From Aeromonas veronii (lineage in GTDB: Bacteria > Pseudomonadota > Gammaproteobacteria > Enterobacterales > Aeromonadaceae): a stretch of DNA of 64,000 nt. The notes under the pieces were generated by a model. The model was not told the DNA's origin. It did not search any database and saw nothing but the letters and a program-made list of their open reading frames with translations. The DNA lies in contig NZ_CP157875.1 of the NCBI RefSeq assembly GCF_040215105.1, positions 2,471,501 to 2,535,500 of the forward strand. Reading direction: 5' to 3'. Positions 8,556 through 20,651 of the stretch are shown here, piece after piece. Made by a program: the position numbers and the translations under genes. The first letter of the stretch is position 1, and every line of letters starts with the position of its first letter.

Positions 8556-9792
8556 GCGACAGGGGCGCGGCGTCCAGCAGGGTCTCATCTTCGGCCATGC
8601 AGGCAGCAGCGGTGAACAGCACGTCGGTGGAGCTGTTGAGGGCCGTCTCGGCGGAGTCTTGCAGCACACCGATGATGAAGCCCACGGCAACGACTTGCAT
8701 GGCGATGTCGTTGCTGATGCCAAACAGGCTGCACGCCAGCGGGATCAGCAGCAGGGAGCCGCCGGCCACACCGGAGGCACCACAGGCACTGATGGTGGCG
8801 ACCACGGAGAGCAGGATGGCGGTGGCCAGATCCACTTCCATCCCCAGGGTATGTACCGCTGCCATGGAGAGCACGGTAATGGTGATGGCAGCACCGGCCA
8901 TGTTGATGGTGGCGCCCAGCGGGATGGAGACCGCATAGGTGTCTTCCGGCAGACGCAGCTTCTCGCACAGGGCCATGTTGACCGGGATGTTGGCGGCGGA
9001 GCTGCGGGTGAAGAAGGCGGTCACGCCGCTCTCTTTCAGGCAGGTCAGCACCAGCGGATAGGGGTTGCGCTTGATCTTCCAGAACACGATGAGCGGGTTG
9101 ACCACGAAGGCGATGAACAGCATGCAACCGATCAGCACCACCAGCAACTGGGCGTAACCGAGCAGGGCACCGAAGCCGGTCTCGGCCAGCGTGGAAGCGA
9201 CCAGACCCAGGATGCCGAGGGGGGCGCAGCGGATCACCGCCTTGACGATGGTGGAGACCCCGTGGGACAAGTCGGTGATCAGCGCCTTGGTGCTCTCATT
9301 GGCATGGCGCATGGCGATGCCAAGGCCGATGGCCCAGGCCAGAATGCCGATGTAGTTGGCATCCATCAGCGCCTTCACCGGGTTGGTCACCACGTTGAAC
9401 AGCAGGGTCTGCAGCACCTCGGTGATGCCGCCAGGAGGCGTGATCTCGGCACTGTTCGCCACCAGATGCAGGTTGGAGGGGAACAGGAAGCTCGCCAGCA
9501 CCGCGACCACGGCGGCGGCGAAGGTGCCAAACAGATAGAGTGCCAGCAGCGGGCGAATGCTGGTCTTCTGGCCCTGTTTGTGACCGATGATCGCCGCCAT
9601 GACCAGTACGAATACCAGCAGCGGCGCGACCGCCTTCAGTGCACCGACGAACAGGCTGCCAAGCAGGCCCGCTGCCTTTGCCCATTCCGGCATGAACATA
9701 GCGAGGAAGATACCGAGTACCAGACCGACCAGGATCTGGCTAACCAGACTGGTGCTGTTGACCAGTCTTATGAGGGGGTGTTGTTGTGTCAT
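8545..9792 (-). CDS. sstT: Serine/threonine:sodium symporter SstT
   Basis: Sodium-coupled uptake of L-serine and L-threonine across the inner membrane. The product is 415 residues (E. coli SstT has 414), of the dicarboxylate/amino acid:cation symporter family. The helix-hairpin and transport core are recognisable from [35 protein letters not shown] and [20 protein letters not shown]. The start [15 protein letters not shown] at 9790-9792 has AGGGA upstream; an upstream in-frame ATG adds six residues and is less likely. It stands alone, with its own terminator. Together with sdaC, this gives two serine uptake systems within 3 kb. Confidence 0.95.
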   Translation of the reverse strand: MTQQHPLIRLVNSTSLVSQILVGLVLGIFLAMFMPEWAKAAGLLGSLFVGALKAVAPLLVFVLVMAAIIGHKQGQKTSIRPLLALYLFGTFAAAVVAVLASFLFPSNLHLVANSAEITPPGGITEVLQTLLFNVVTNPVKALMDANYIGILAWAIGLGIAMRHANESTKALITDLSHGVSTIVKAVIRCAPLGILGLVASTLAETGFGALLGYAQLLVVLIGCMLFIAFVVNPLIVFWKIKRNPYPLVLTCLKESGVTAFFTRSSAANIPVNMALCEKLRLPEDTYAVSIPLGATINMAGAAITITVLSMAAVHTLGMEVDLATAILLSVVATISACGASGVAGGSLLLIPLACSLFGISNDIAMQVVAVGFIIGVLQDSAETALNSSTDVLFTAAACMAEDETLLDAAPLSREA

Positions 9793-10132
9793 CAAATAGT
9801 CCCTGTGCACGCTTGGGTGCTTGAATCATGAGTCCTGTTTGCAATCTCCCGCACGCCGTCACCCCGGTCTCTCACCGGCGTGGTCTGTCCTGGCAAGTCT
9901 TCTTCTGGACCTGTCCAGTACGCGCGGGACTGCGGCAACGAATATCCCATCTGCCATCGGTTTTTTCCACATAATCACTGAAAAATATCAGGGTTACCTC
10001 ACAAAAAATCTACAACAAAGCGATAACACAATATCAACGTCGGTCAAAATAGCGCCACTCCAGTCCCTCGGCCGGCCCGCCTGCCCCCAATGGTGGTATG
10101 ATGCCGCTCTTTGTTCGTGCTGGAGCCTTGCC

Positions 10133-12055
<1,923 letters not shown>

Positions 12056-12074
12056 GGATGTTTACCGGGCGCCG

Positions 12075-12105
12075 AAAAAATAAGACCCTCGCGGATGCGA
12101 GGGTC
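12075..12105 (-). terminator. Minus-strand terminator of the sRNA candidate
   Basis: A perfect 9-bp stem GACCCTCGC / GCGAGGGTC with loop GGAT. The T-rich tract (TTATTTTTT) follows only on the minus strand; on the plus strand the stem is followed by AAGCC. It therefore does not end recQ but fits a minus-strand transcript. Confidence 0.8.
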
Positions 12106-12187
12106 AAGCCAACGGAAACGTGCTTAAACAGAGCTTAGTATCTGCACAATCACCCGCTCTCTTGCTAAAGCGATGACTGCTCGACAC
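12075..12187 (-). ncRNA. Candidate small RNA, about 113 nt
   Basis: A transcript unit on the minus strand is bounded by a sigma-70 promoter and an intrinsic terminator with no ORF between them. The predicted RNA starts at about G12187 and ends in the T tract at about 12075. It contains an internal AGAGC / GCTCT helix, an open middle and a terminator hairpin with a U-rich tail, a layout common in Hfq-dependent sRNAs. I do not recognise it as Spot 42, RyhB, CyaR or FnrS. The promoter evidence is direct; transcription and function are inference. Confidence 0.6.
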
Positions 12188-12193
12188 AGGGCC

Positions 12194-12222
12194 AATCTAG
12201 TGCAGCCAGAATGTAGCGTCAA
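12194..12222 (-). promoter_or_regulatory. Sigma-70 promoter of the sRNA candidate
   Basis: Read on the minus strand: TTGACG (12222-12217), a 17-bp spacer, then TAGATT (12199-12194). Both hexamers are close to consensus and the spacing is ideal. No coding frame follows within the transcript. Confidence 0.7.
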
Positions 12223-12258
12223 TGTAAAAATTAGAGCTTAAGCACCAAACAAACACCA

Positions 12259-12272
12259 TTACGTTAACGTAA
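12259..12272. promoter_or_regulatory. 14-bp perfect palindrome TTACGTTAACGTAA
   Basis: A perfect palindrome in the recQ-prkA spacer, centred about 78 bp upstream of the predicted sRNA start and about 350 bp upstream of prkA. The ACGTTAACGT core resembles operators of MerR-family LiuR-type regulators of branched-chain amino acid breakdown, but the assignment is only a resemblance. It could serve the sRNA, prkA or both. Confidence 0.45.
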
Positions 12273-12615
12273 GCGCAATGCCATTTCACTGCCAATCCCC
12301 TCGTCTCCCTTGCGCCATCTGGCCTGTGGTTTCTCCACATCACAGGGTCTCGTTTCCTGTCCCTGCCATATAAATATTTATTTTTTATGTCTTTGACATT
12401 TACCTCACTGTCATGGCAGAAATAATTTAACAGTCAGTAACATACAAAGAACACTGGCTGTTCCTTCCCACATCAGGATCGGGAAGCTTCCTTGTAAACT
12501 TAAACCAATGATGTTGATGGATTACTGGGGGCTGTTGACTAGGCTTAAGAGGTAAACAGAACAAAAGTAGTGATCCACTCTTTTCAGGGTAAGCGACTAA
12601 ATCGAGGGCTAATTT

Positions 12616-14538
12616 ATGGGCATCTTCGAGCACTATCAACAGCGGTATGAGAAAGCCAGAGAGGAGGAGTACAGCATCCAGGAGTTCCTGGATATGTGCA
12701 AACAGGACAAATCCTGCTACGCCTCCGCCGCCGAGCGGCTGCTGGTTGCCATTGGCGAGCCGGAAATGATCGACACCTCGGTCAATCCGCGCCTCAGCCG
12801 CCTGTTTTCCAATCGCGTCGTCGCACGCTATCCCGCCTTCAAAGACTTCTACGGCATGGAAGAGGCCATCGAACAGATCGTCTCCTACCTCAAACACTCG
12901 GCCCAGGGGCTCGAGGAGAAGAAGCAAATTCTTTATCTGCTCGGCCCTGTCGGCGGCGGCAAGTCGTCCCTCGCCGAGAAGCTGAAATCTCTGATGCAGA
13001 AAGTGCCCATTTATCGCATCAAGGGCTCACCGGTCAACGATCACCCCTTCTGCCTGTTCGACATCGAGGAAGATGGCGAGATCCTGGAAAAAGAGTACGG
13101 CATCCCGCGCCGTTATCTGCGCCCCATCATGTCGCCCTGGGCAGCCAAACGGCTGCACGAGTTTGGCGGGGACATCACCAAGTTCAAGGTGGAGAAGGTC
13201 AGCCCTTCCATCCTCGATCAGATTGCCATCGCCAAGACAGAGCCCGGCGATGACAACAACCAGGACATCTCCTCCCTGGTCGGCAAGGTCGATATCCGCA
13301 TGCTGGAACATTACGCCCAGGATGATGCCGATGCCTACTCCTACTCGGGGGCGCTCTGCAAGGCAAACCAGGGGATGATGGAGTTCGTGGAGATGTTCAA
13401 GGCCCCCATCAAGGTGCTGCACCCCCTGCTAACCGCCACCCAGGAGGGCAACTACAACGGCACCGAAGGCCTCTCCGCCCTCCCCTTCGACGGCATACTG
13501 CTGGCTCACTCCAACGAGTCGGAATGGCAGCAGTTCCGCAACAACAAGAACAACGAAGCCTTTCTCGACCGGGTCTACATCGTCAAGGTGCCATACTGCC
13601 TGCGCGTCTCGGAAGAGGTGAAGATCTATGAAAAACTGCTGTTCAACAGCGAGCTGACCGATGCCAAGTGTGCCCCGGGCACCCTGGAGCTGCTGGGCCA
13701 GTTCTCCGTCCTTTCTCGCCTGAAAGAGCCGGAAAATTCCAGCCTCTACTCCAAGATGCGGGTCTATGACGGCGAGAGCCTCAAAGACACGGATCCCAAG
13801 GCCAAGAGCTATCAGGAGTACCGCGACTACGCTGGCGTGGACGAGGGCATGAATGGCCTATCGACCCGCTTCGCGTTCAAGATCCTCTCTCGCGTGTTCA
13901 ACTTCGATCATGCGGAAGTGGCCGCCAACCCGGTGCACCTCTTCTATGTGCTGGAGCAGCAGATAGAGCGCGAACAGTTCCCGCAGGAGCTGCATGATCG
14001 TTACCTCGAGTTCATCAAGGGCTATCTGACACCGCGCTACGTGGAGTTCATCGGCAAGGAGATCCAGACCGCCTATCTCGAGTCCTATTCGGAGTACGGG
14101 CAGAACATCTTCGATCGCTATGTCACCTATGCCGACTTCTGGATCCAGGATCAGGAGTACCGTGACCCGGAAACCGGCCAGCTGTTTGACAGGGCCTCCC
14201 TCAACAGCGAGTTGGAGAAAATTGAGAAACCGGCGGGGATCAGCAATCCGAAGGATTTTCGCAACGAAATCGTCAACTTCGTGCTGCGGGCCCGAGCCAA
14301 CAACGCGGGTCGCAATCCCAACTGGACCAGCTACGAGAAGCTGCGCACCGTGATCGAGAAAAAGATGTTCTCCAACACCGAGGAGCTGCTGCCGGTTATC
14401 TCCTTCAACAGCAAGACGTCGGCCGAAGAGCAGAAGAAGCACGACAACTTTGTAGAGCGGATGATGGAGAAGGGCTACACCCGCAAGCAGGTGCGGCTGC
14501 TCTCCGAATGGTATCTCAGGGTACGCAAGTCATCCTGA
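12616..14538 (+). CDS. prkA: PrkA/YeaG serine protein kinase
   Basis: AAA+ domain-containing protein kinase of the PrkA/YeaG family, cytoplasmic, linked in E. coli to nitrogen starvation and stationary phase. The product is 640 residues. The AAA domain has a Walker A GPVGGGKS at 110-117. The PrkA-specific segment [13 protein letters not shown] and the C-terminal PrkA region follow. The start at 12616 matches the conserved N-terminus [12 protein letters not shown]. It begins the three-gene set prkA-yeaH-spoVR, with gaps of 25 and 10 bp, which is conserved widely in proteobacteria and suggests an operon. The 340-bp leader upstream is AT-rich and may hold starvation-responsive promoters. Confidence 0.96.
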   Translation: MGIFEHYQQRYEKAREEEYSIQEFLDMCKQDKSCYASAAERLLVAIGEPEMIDTSVNPRLSRLFSNRVVARYPAFKDFYGMEEAIEQIVSYLKHSAQGLEEKKQILYLLGPVGGGKSSLAEKLKSLMQKVPIYRIKGSPVNDHPFCLFDIEEDGEILEKEYGIPRRYLRPIMSPWAAKRLHEFGGDITKFKVEKVSPSILDQIAIAKTEPGDDNNQDISSLVGKVDIRMLEHYAQDDADAYSYSGALCKANQGMMEFVEMFKAPIKVLHPLLTATQEGNYNGTEGLSALPFDGILLAHSNESEWQQFRNNKNNEAFLDRVYIVKVPYCLRVSEEVKIYEKLLFNSELTDAKCAPGTLELLGQFSVLSRLKEPENSSLYSKMRVYDGESLKDTDPKAKSYQEYRDYAGVDEGMNGLSTRFAFKILSRVFNFDHAEVAANPVHLFYVLEQQIEREQFPQELHDRYLEFIKGYLTPRYVEFIGKEIQTAYLESYSEYGQNIFDRYVTYADFWIQDQEYRDPETGQLFDRASLNSELEKIEKPAGISNPKDFRNEIVNFVLRARANNAGRNPNWTSYEKLRTVIEKKMFSNTEELLPVISFNSKTSAEEQKKHDNFVERMMEKGYTRKQVRLLSEWYLRVRKSS

Positions 14539-14563
14539 CCCTGCCGTGGTTCAAGGGGGAGTT

Positions 14564-15835
14564 ATGGCGCATTTTATCGACCGCAGGCTCAACGGCAAAA
14601 ACAAAAGCGCTGTCAATCGGCAGCGCTTCATCCGCCGCTACAAGAAGCAGATCAAACAAGCGGTCTCGGATGCTGTCTCCAAGCGCAGCATTCAGGACGT
14701 GGACAAGGGCGAGAGCATCAGTATCCCGACCAAGGACATCGGTGAACCCCACTTCCATCAAGGTCAGGGCGGCAAACGGGAGATGGTCCATCCTGGCAAC
14801 GATCAATTCATTTCTGGCGACAAGATTGACCGCCCTAAGGGAGGAGGCGGTGGTCAGGGCAGCGGTGAAGGCCAGGCTTCGGATCAAGGGGAAGGCGCGG
14901 ATGATTTCGTGTTCCAGATCTCCAAGGATGAGTATCTGGACCTGCTGTTCGAAGATCTGGAGCTGCCCCGCTTGCAGAAAACCCAGCTCAACCAGCTGAT
15001 GGAGATGAAAACCTATCGGGCTGGCTACACCTCCAACGGGGTGCCCGCCAACATCAACGTGGTCCGGTCACTGCAGAACTCCTTGGCCAGGCGCATGGCC
15101 TTGCAGGCGGGCAAGAAACGACAGCTGCGCGAGCTGGAAGAGCGGCTTGCCCTGCTCGCCGATGAGCCCAACGATCACTTCGCCGAGATGGCGCAGCTCG
15201 AGAAGGAGATCCGGGAACTCAAGCGGCGTATCGAGGCCGTCCCCTTCATCGATACCTTCGATCTCAAGTTCAACAACTTCGTCAAGCGGCCCGTCCCCTC
15301 CAGCCAGGCGGTGATGTTCTGCTTGATGGACGTGTCGGGCTCCATGGATCAGGCCACCAAGGAGATGGCCAAACGCTTCTATATCCTGCTCTACCTGTTC
15401 CTGAGCCGCACTTACAAGAATGTGGAGGTGGTCTACATTCGCCACCATACCCAGGCCAAGGAGGTAGACGAACACGAGTTCTTCTACTCCCAGGAGACTG
15501 GCGGCACCATCGTCTCCAGCGCCCTCAAGATGATGAACGACATCATCAACGAGCGTTACCCCGCCAACCAGTGGAACATCTATGCGGCGCAAGCTTCCGA
15601 TGGGGACAACTGGGCGGATGATTCCCCCCAGTGCCGGGAGATCCTGCTGCGCGACATCATGCCGCGGGTGCGTTACTACTCCTACATCGAGATCACCACC
15701 CGCGCCCACCAGACCCTGTGGCACGAATACGAGTCGGTGGCCGAGCAATTCCCCCACTTCGCGATGGAACACATTCGCAAGGTAGAGGACATCTATCCGG
15801 TATTCCGGGAGCTGTTCAAGAAGCAGGCGGCTTGA
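14564..15835 (+). CDS. yeaH: YeaH/YhbH family protein, VWA-like (DUF444)
   Basis: Member of the UPF0229 (DUF444) family that accompanies PrkA. The product is 423 residues. A glycine-rich linker ([14 protein letters not shown]) lies at about 91-104. A von Willebrand A-like domain holds a metal-site DVSGS at 256-260 and a second segment [13 protein letters not shown]. The biochemical role is not established; a regulator or partner of the kinase is inferred from constant co-occurrence. The chosen ATG at 14564 has AAGGGGGA upstream. A GTG 18 bases earlier is the alternative. Confidence 0.93.
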   Translation: MAHFIDRRLNGKNKSAVNRQRFIRRYKKQIKQAVSDAVSKRSIQDVDKGESISIPTKDIGEPHFHQGQGGKREMVHPGNDQFISGDKIDRPKGGGGGQGSGEGQASDQGEGADDFVFQISKDEYLDLLFEDLELPRLQKTQLNQLMEMKTYRAGYTSNGVPANINVVRSLQNSLARRMALQAGKKRQLRELEERLALLADEPNDHFAEMAQLEKEIRELKRRIEAVPFIDTFDLKFNNFVKRPVPSSQAVMFCLMDVSGSMDQATKEMAKRFYILLYLFLSRTYKNVEVVYIRHHTQAKEVDEHEFFYSQETGGTIVSSALKMMNDIINERYPANQWNIYAAQASDGDNWADDSPQCREILLRDIMPRVRYYSYIEITTRAHQTLWHEYESVAEQFPHFAMEHIRKVEDIYPVFRELFKKQAA

Positions 15836-15845
15836 GGGAGCACAT

Positions 15846-17366
15846 ATGGTAGAAACTGCGAGAAAAATAGCCCCCCTGGACGATGGTCCTGACTGGAACT
15901 TCGGTCTGCTGGAGACCTATCACCAGGAGATTGACCGGGTGGCCAAGTCGTATCGGCTGGATACCTACCCCAACCAGATCGAGGTGATCACCGCCGAACA
16001 GATGATGGATGCCTACTCCAGCGTGGGCATGCCCATCGGTTACCAGCACTGGTCCTTTGGCAAACGCTTCATCCACACCGAACGCAACTACAAACGTGGC
16101 CAGATGGGGCTGGCCTACGAGATCGTCATCAACTCGGATCCCTGCATCGCCTACCTGATGGAGGAGAACACCATGCCGATGCAGGCCCTGGTAATGGCCC
16201 ACGCCTGCTATGGCCACAACTCTTTTTTCAAGAACAACTATTTGTTCAAGGCCTGGAGCGACGCCTCTTCCATCATCGACTACCTGTTGTTTGCCAAGAA
16301 CTACATCACGGAGTGCGAGGAGAAACACGGTATAGATGCGGTCGAGCGGCTGCTCGACTCCTGCCACGCCCTGATGAACTTCGGGGTTGATCGCTACAAG
16401 CGGCCCCAGAAGATTTCACTCGCCGAAGAGAAGCGGCGCCAGAAGGCGCGGGAAGATTACCTGCAGACCCAGGTCAACGAACTGTGGCGCACCCTGCCCA
16501 AGCAGCACAAGGCCTCCGGGGTCGAGGACAGGCGCTACCCCCCCGAACCACAGGAGAACATTCTCTACTTCATCGAGAAGAATGCACCACTGCTGGAGCC
16601 CTGGCAGCGTGAAATCGTGCGAATAGTGCGCAAGATCAGTCAATACTTCTACCCGCAGAAACAAACCCAGGTGATGAACGAGGGGTGGGCCACCTTCTGG
16701 CACTACACCATCCTCAATCACCTCTATGACGAGGGGAAGATCAGCGACCGCTTCATGATGGAGGTGCTGCACAGCCACACCAACGTGGTCTATCAGCCTC
16801 CCTACAACAGCCGCTACTACTCGGGTATCAACCCCTACGCCCTGGGGTTTGCCATGTTCACCGATCTGCGGCGGATCTGTGAACACCCGACCGAAGAGGA
16901 CAGATACTGGTTCCCGGACTATGCAGGTACCAACTGGGTCGATACCTTGCATTTCGCCATGCAGAACTTCAAGGACGAGAGCTTCATCAGCCAGTTCCTG
17001 AGTCCCAAGGTAATGCGGGACATGAAGCTGTTTGCCATCGATGACGATGACCTCAAGAACTACCTCAAGGTCTCGGCCATTCATAACGAAGAGGGTTACC
17101 GACTGGTGCGCAACACCCTGTCGGCGCAATACAATCTGAGCAACCTGGAACCCAACATTCAGGTCTACAACGTGGCGGTGAAGGGAGACAGATCCCTTAC
17201 CCTGCGCTATGTGCCCCACAACCGGATACCCCTCGGGGAATCCCGTCATGAGGTTCTCAAGCATTTGCATCAACTGTGGGGTTTCGATGTAGTGCTGGAG
17301 CAGGATAACGGAGAGCTGCCCGCTGACATCATAGGGCGCTGCCCGGATCGCAAGACAGTCGCCTGA
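15846..17366 (+). CDS. ycgB: SpoVR family protein (YcgB)
   Basis: Cytoplasmic SpoVR-family protein of unknown biochemical role, named from Bacillus sporulation but widespread in non-sporulating bacteria. The product is 506 residues. Family features include HACYGHNSFFKNNYLF, EEKHGIDAVERLLDSCHALM, MNEGWATFWHY and NPYALGFAMF. The gene begins 10 bp after yeaH with a GGGAG ribosome site and ends the operon at a strong terminator. In E. coli ycgB lies next to fadR but apart from yeaGH. Here both neighbourhoods are joined, which supports the family link to PrkA. Confidence 0.95.
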   Translation: MVETARKIAPLDDGPDWNFGLLETYHQEIDRVAKSYRLDTYPNQIEVITAEQMMDAYSSVGMPIGYQHWSFGKRFIHTERNYKRGQMGLAYEIVINSDPCIAYLMEENTMPMQALVMAHACYGHNSFFKNNYLFKAWSDASSIIDYLLFAKNYITECEEKHGIDAVERLLDSCHALMNFGVDRYKRPQKISLAEEKRRQKAREDYLQTQVNELWRTLPKQHKASGVEDRRYPPEPQENILYFIEKNAPLLEPWQREIVRIVRKISQYFYPQKQTQVMNEGWATFWHYTILNHLYDEGKISDRFMMEVLHSHTNVVYQPPYNSRYYSGINPYALGFAMFTDLRRICEHPTEEDRYWFPDYAGTNWVDTLHFAMQNFKDESFISQFLSPKVMRDMKLFAIDDDDLKNYLKVSAIHNEEGYRLVRNTLSAQYNLSNLEPNIQVYNVAVKGDRSLTLRYVPHNRIPLGESRHEVLKHLHQLWGFDVVLEQDNGELPADIIGRCPDRKTVA

Positions 17367-17383
17367 AAGCGGGATACAGCCAT

Positions 17384-17413
17384 AAAAAAACGCGCCGAAA
17401 GGCGCGTTTTTTT
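17384..17413. terminator. Bidirectional terminator between spoVR and fadR
   Basis: A 13-bp stem AAAAAAACGCGCC / GGCGCGTTTTTTT with loop GAAA. T7 follows on both strands, serving the convergent spoVR (plus) and fadR (minus) genes. Confidence 0.93.
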
Positions 17414-17425
17414 ATGCTGCGAGCA

Positions 17426-18139
17426 TCAGTTGTCGCACAGGTTGCTCGGCATATCCTGGCGCAGACGAGTCCACAACTTGCCGGACTCGATCCCGTACTG
17501 ACGCACCGTCATGAATACGGCGTCGTGGTTCTTGGTTTCGGCCAAACCCAGCAGCACCTTGTAATAGGCATCCGCCGTCTCGCGGGCCTGCTTGTCGGAG
17601 AAGTAGTAGCGTCCGACCCTGCTGTACAAACCTTTGAAACCGTTGAGGATCAAGGCGTAAATGGGATTGCCGGAGGCAAAGGATAGCTGATGATGAAGCC
17701 GGTAGTCGAACTCGGCATAGGCCTCAGCCGTGTTCTCAACCTCAGCGGCCCCGCGCAGGATCTCGGCAGCCTGCTCCGGGTTGTTGCGGATGGCGCCACG
17801 AATGAAGATGGTGCAGATGTTGGTTCGGGCCGACAGCAACTGGGCAACCAAGTCCGGTACCTTGTCCTGATCGAGGCGAGCCAGGGTCTCCAGGATATTG
17901 AGGCCCGAGGTTTCCCAGAAATTGTTGACCTTGGTCGGTTTGCCATGCTGGATGGTGAGCCAACCATCACGGGCAAGACGCTGCAGCACTTCGCGCAAGG
18001 TGGTGCGAGTCACGCCAATCAACTCGGACAGTTCACGCTCCGCCGGCAGAATGGATCCAGGAGGAAAGCGATTGTTCCAGATGGACTCGATGATGTATTC
18101 CTCGGCAAACCCAGCGGGGCTTTGCGCTTTGATGACCAT
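17426..18139 (-). CDS. fadR: Fatty acid metabolism regulator FadR
   Basis: GntR-family transcription factor that represses beta-oxidation genes and activates unsaturated fatty acid synthesis genes, released by long-chain acyl-CoA. The product is 237 residues (E. coli 239). The N-terminal winged helix holds the recognition region [27 protein letters not shown] FadR C-terminal acyl-CoA domain follows, with [29 protein letters not shown]. The start [16 protein letters not shown] at 18137-18139 matches the E. coli protein. The length shows it lacks the roughly 40-residue insertion known from Vibrio FadR. It is divergent from nhaB, as in E. coli. Confidence 0.95.
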   Translation of the reverse strand: MVIKAQSPAGFAEEYIIESIWNNRFPPGSILPAERELSELIGVTRTTLREVLQRLARDGWLTIQHGKPTKVNNFWETSGLNILETLARLDQDKVPDLVAQLLSARTNICTIFIRGAIRNNPEQAAEILRGAAEVENTAEAYAEFDYRLHHQLSFASGNPIYALILNGFKGLYSRVGRYYFSDKQARETADAYYKVLLGLAETKNHDAVFMTVRQYGIESGKLWTRLRQDMPSNLCDN

Positions 18140-18498
18140 GTAGTGACTCTGTTGTAGTACGTAAAAAGGCTCACGAATAATAGCAAAGCCGACCATGCAG
18201 GCAAGCAGAAGGTCAGTCCTCTGCTCACATAAACCGGAAGTTTTTGTTAAAAATATGTTTCTTGCTATCCAATTGAAATCCCTCTGATGAAAGATCGAGA
18301 TAACACTCAGGGATGAAGGTCCTCCTTGATGCAACCACGCCGGCACCGGACTTCCTGATGGGCTCGAAGATACAGCGTCAATACTGCCGCCCTCATTGGC
18401 TCAAAAAACGAGACAGTGTTGAGAATAACTGGCGGATTATCGGTCGAGTCAGACGCGCTACAGTATCCATCGGCTTTACATCCCAGGAGGTCATCACC

Positions 18499-18669
18499 AT
18501 GCGATACCCACTGCACTCCCCCGCACTGCTCGTCACGAAATTCACCAGAACCGTCAATGACAGCGCGACCAGGCACCAAGATACCCTAAGCATGCTTTCT
18601 CTCCGACGGCCAGTCCCCGACAGGCCGTCTGCCGGTCGTGCGCCAGCCCGCGCACGAAATCTGATTTAA
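18499..18669 (+). CDS. Possible 56-residue small protein
   Basis: An ATG at 18499 is preceded by CCAGGAGG (18483-18490) at 8 bases, one of the best ribosome sites in the window. The 56-residue product is basic and arginine-rich at its C-terminus (RPSAGRAPARARNLI) and matches no family I know. There is no clear membrane segment. The reading frame also extends upstream without a start preference. A region with ACGGCC / GGCCGT can fold as a hairpin inside the ORF, so a leader or attenuator role is possible too. The evidence is only the ribosome site. Confidence 0.3.
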   Translation: MRYPLHSPALLVTKFTRTVNDSATRHQDTLSMLSLRRPVPDRPSAGRAPARARNLI

Positions 18670-18878
18670 GTGGCGTCCCTCCCCTGTCGATGAGGGATAA
18701 GTAGATAAAAGACACATAAAGATGCCAATTCCCCCACGGGATGACGGTAATTGGATGCAATGTGCAGCCATATGGCGTCTTTGGGTGCATGAACAGCGCC
18801 AATCAACACCCTATGAGGGTGATTAATGCTCATCGCGTCTGGGCAAGCACTGCGACGTTATTTATAGTTAGCGCTCAT

Positions 18879-18892
18879 TTGATTAAAATCAT
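18879..18892. promoter_or_regulatory. FNR-like site upstream of nhaB
   Basis: TTGATTAAAATCAT matches the FNR/CRP-family form TTGAT-N4-ATCAA at 9 of 10 fixed positions. It lies 100 bp upstream of the nhaB ATG. Oxygen control of nhaB is not something I know to be established, so treat it as a motif only. Confidence 0.35.
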
Positions 18893-18991
18893 GTGCAATC
18901 AATTTGATAAAGGTGACTATCCAAATGTTCGGGCCATCTTGGCTCGACTGCACAGACGCAGATATCAACAACAGAACAGAGAACAACCATT

Positions 18992-20566
18992 ATGCCAATC
19001 AGCCTAGGGCACGCTTTTGCAAGGAACTTTTTGGGCAACGCCCCTAAATGGTACAAAATTGCCATCGTCTTGTTTTTGCTGATCAATCCGATCGTCTTCC
19101 ACATTGATCCCTTCCTGGCTGGCTGGCTGCTGGTCGTCGAATTCATCTTCACTCTGGCCATGGCCCTCAAGTGCTATCCGCTGCAACCCGGCGGCCTGCT
19201 GGCCATCGAGGCCGTGTTGATCGGCATGACCTCCGCCGACCAGATCAAGCATGAGCTGGTCGCCAATATCGAAGTGCTGCTGCTGCTGGTGTTCATGGTG
19301 GCAGGCATCTACTTCATGAAGCAGCTGCTGCTCTATGTCTTCACCAAGATGCTTGTACGCATCCATTCCAAGACCCTGCTCTCCCTCGCGTTTTGCCTGG
19401 TCTCGGCCTTCCTGTCAGCCTTCCTCGATGCGTTGACCGTGATCGCCGTGGTGATCAGCGTCGCCACCGGCTTCTACGCCATCTATCACAAGGTGGCCTC
19501 GAAGGAAGAGGCAAGCAATCTGCACGATGACGATGAAGGCATCGATGAATTGACCCGCCAACATCTGAACGAGTTTCGTGCCTTCCTGCGCAGCCTGATG
19601 ATGCATGCCGCCATCGGTACCGCCCTCGGGGGTGTCTGTACGCTGGTGGGGGAACCCCAAAACCTCATCATCGGCGAGCAGGCCGGCTGGCACTTCGGCG
19701 AATTTGCCATCCGCATGTCCCCGGTGACCATCCCCGTCTTCATTTGCGGCCTGCTCACCTGCATTCTGGTGGAGAAATTCCGCTGGTTTGGCTATGGCAC
19801 CAAGCTGCCCGAGCCGGTGCGCCGCATCATGGAAGAGTACGAGCAGGAAGAAGATGCACAGCGTACCCCGCAAGAGAAGGCCAAGCTCATCGTCCAGGCG
19901 CTGATCGCCGTCTGGCTCATCACCGGGTTGGCATTGCACCTGGCGGCCGTGGGTCTCATCGGCCTGACAGTCATCGTGCTGGCCACCTCCTTCACCGGTA
20001 TCACCGAAGAGCATGCCCTCGGCAAAGCTTTCCATGAGGCTCTGCCCTTCACCGCCCTGCTCACCGTCTTCTTCAGCGTGGTGGCGGTGATCATCGATCA
20101 GCAACTGTTCAAACCGGTGATCCAGTGGGTACTGGCCGCCAATCCCGAGGATCAGCTCGCCCTCTTCTATATCGCCAACGGCCTGCTCTCCATGGTGAGC
20201 GACAACGTCTTCGTCGGCACCGTTTACATCAACGAGGTGAAGACGGCCCTGCTCAATGGCGCCATCAGCCGTGAGCATTTCGATCTGCTGGCGGTGGCCA
20301 TCAACACCGGCACCAACCTGCCTTCGGTCGCGACCCCCAATGGTCAGGCTGCCTTCCTGTTCATGCTGACCTCGGCGCTGGCGCCCCTGTTGCGCCTCTC
20401 CTATGGCCGCATGGTGTGGATGGCGCTGCCCTATACCCTAGTATTGGGATTGGTGGGTTTCTTCGCGGTGGAACAGCTGCTCGCCCCGGCCACCGAGTGG
20501 TTTTATCAGGCTGGCTGGTTGATGCAGGGAGGGGCGGCCCCCGCCCTGGTGCCTGCGGCACATTGA
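18992..20566 (+). CDS. nhaB: Sodium/proton antiporter NhaB
   Basis: Inner-membrane Na+/H+ antiporter that exports sodium and helps regulate internal pH. The product is 524 residues, usual for NhaB, with about 12 hydrophobic segments. Conserved stretches include [54 protein letters not shown] and [17 protein letters not shown]. The start [15 protein letters not shown] has weak ribosome complementarity but matches the family N-terminus. It is followed by a terminator and dsbB, keeping the E. coli order nhaB-dsbB. Confidence 0.96.
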   Translation: MPISLGHAFARNFLGNAPKWYKIAIVLFLLINPIVFHIDPFLAGWLLVVEFIFTLAMALKCYPLQPGGLLAIEAVLIGMTSADQIKHELVANIEVLLLLVFMVAGIYFMKQLLLYVFTKMLVRIHSKTLLSLAFCLVSAFLSAFLDALTVIAVVISVATGFYAIYHKVASKEEASNLHDDDEGIDELTRQHLNEFRAFLRSLMMHAAIGTALGGVCTLVGEPQNLIIGEQAGWHFGEFAIRMSPVTIPVFICGLLTCILVEKFRWFGYGTKLPEPVRRIMEEYEQEEDAQRTPQEKAKLIVQALIAVWLITGLALHLAAVGLIGLTVIVLATSFTGITEEHALGKAFHEALPFTALLTVFFSVVAVIIDQQLFKPVIQWVLAANPEDQLALFYIANGLLSMVSDNVFVGTVYINEVKTALLNGAISREHFDLLAVAINTGTNLPSVATPNGQAAFLFMLTSALAPLLRLSYGRMVWMALPYTLVLGLVGFFAVEQLLAPATEWFYQAGWLMQGGAAPALVPAAH

Positions 20567-20571
20567 TGATG

Positions 20572-20596
20572 AAAGGGCCCCTGGGGGCCCTTTTCT
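20572..20596 (+). terminator. Terminator of nhaB
   Basis: AAAGGGCCCC / GGGGCCCTTT stem with a tight loop and a following T-rich tract, 5 bases after the nhaB stop. It separates nhaB from dsbB. Confidence 0.85.
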
Positions 20597-20651
20597 TTTG
20601 GATCCGGCTCTGCTCTAATTCAGCCACTGTTTTCTCTGTGAGATCAATCAG

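Larger units (their letters stand above)
18140..18991. other. 852-bp divergent spacer fadR-nhaB
   Basis: The long spacer separates divergent fadR and nhaB. It holds one short ORF with an excellent ribosome site (18499-18669) and an FNR-like motif (18879-18892). I searched by eye for a FadR operator (CTGGTC-N-GACC form) and found only a weak partial match near 18208, which I do not claim. Confidence 0.5.

Noticed and set aside
9821..10132. N-terminal extension of the RecQ-like helicase by 104 codons
   Set aside because: The extension is not conserved in RecQ proteins, crosses an AT-rich promoter-like stretch, and homology starts at the later ATG.
12084..12105. Hairpin read as the terminator of recQ
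   Set aside because: On the plus strand no T run follows the stem, while on the minus strand it does. I assign it to the minus-strand sRNA candidate, though it might still slow plus-strand transcription.
18200..18225. FadR operator upstream of fadR
   Set aside because: GGTCAGTCC only partly resembles the CTGGTC-N-GACC palindrome and lacks the symmetric half.
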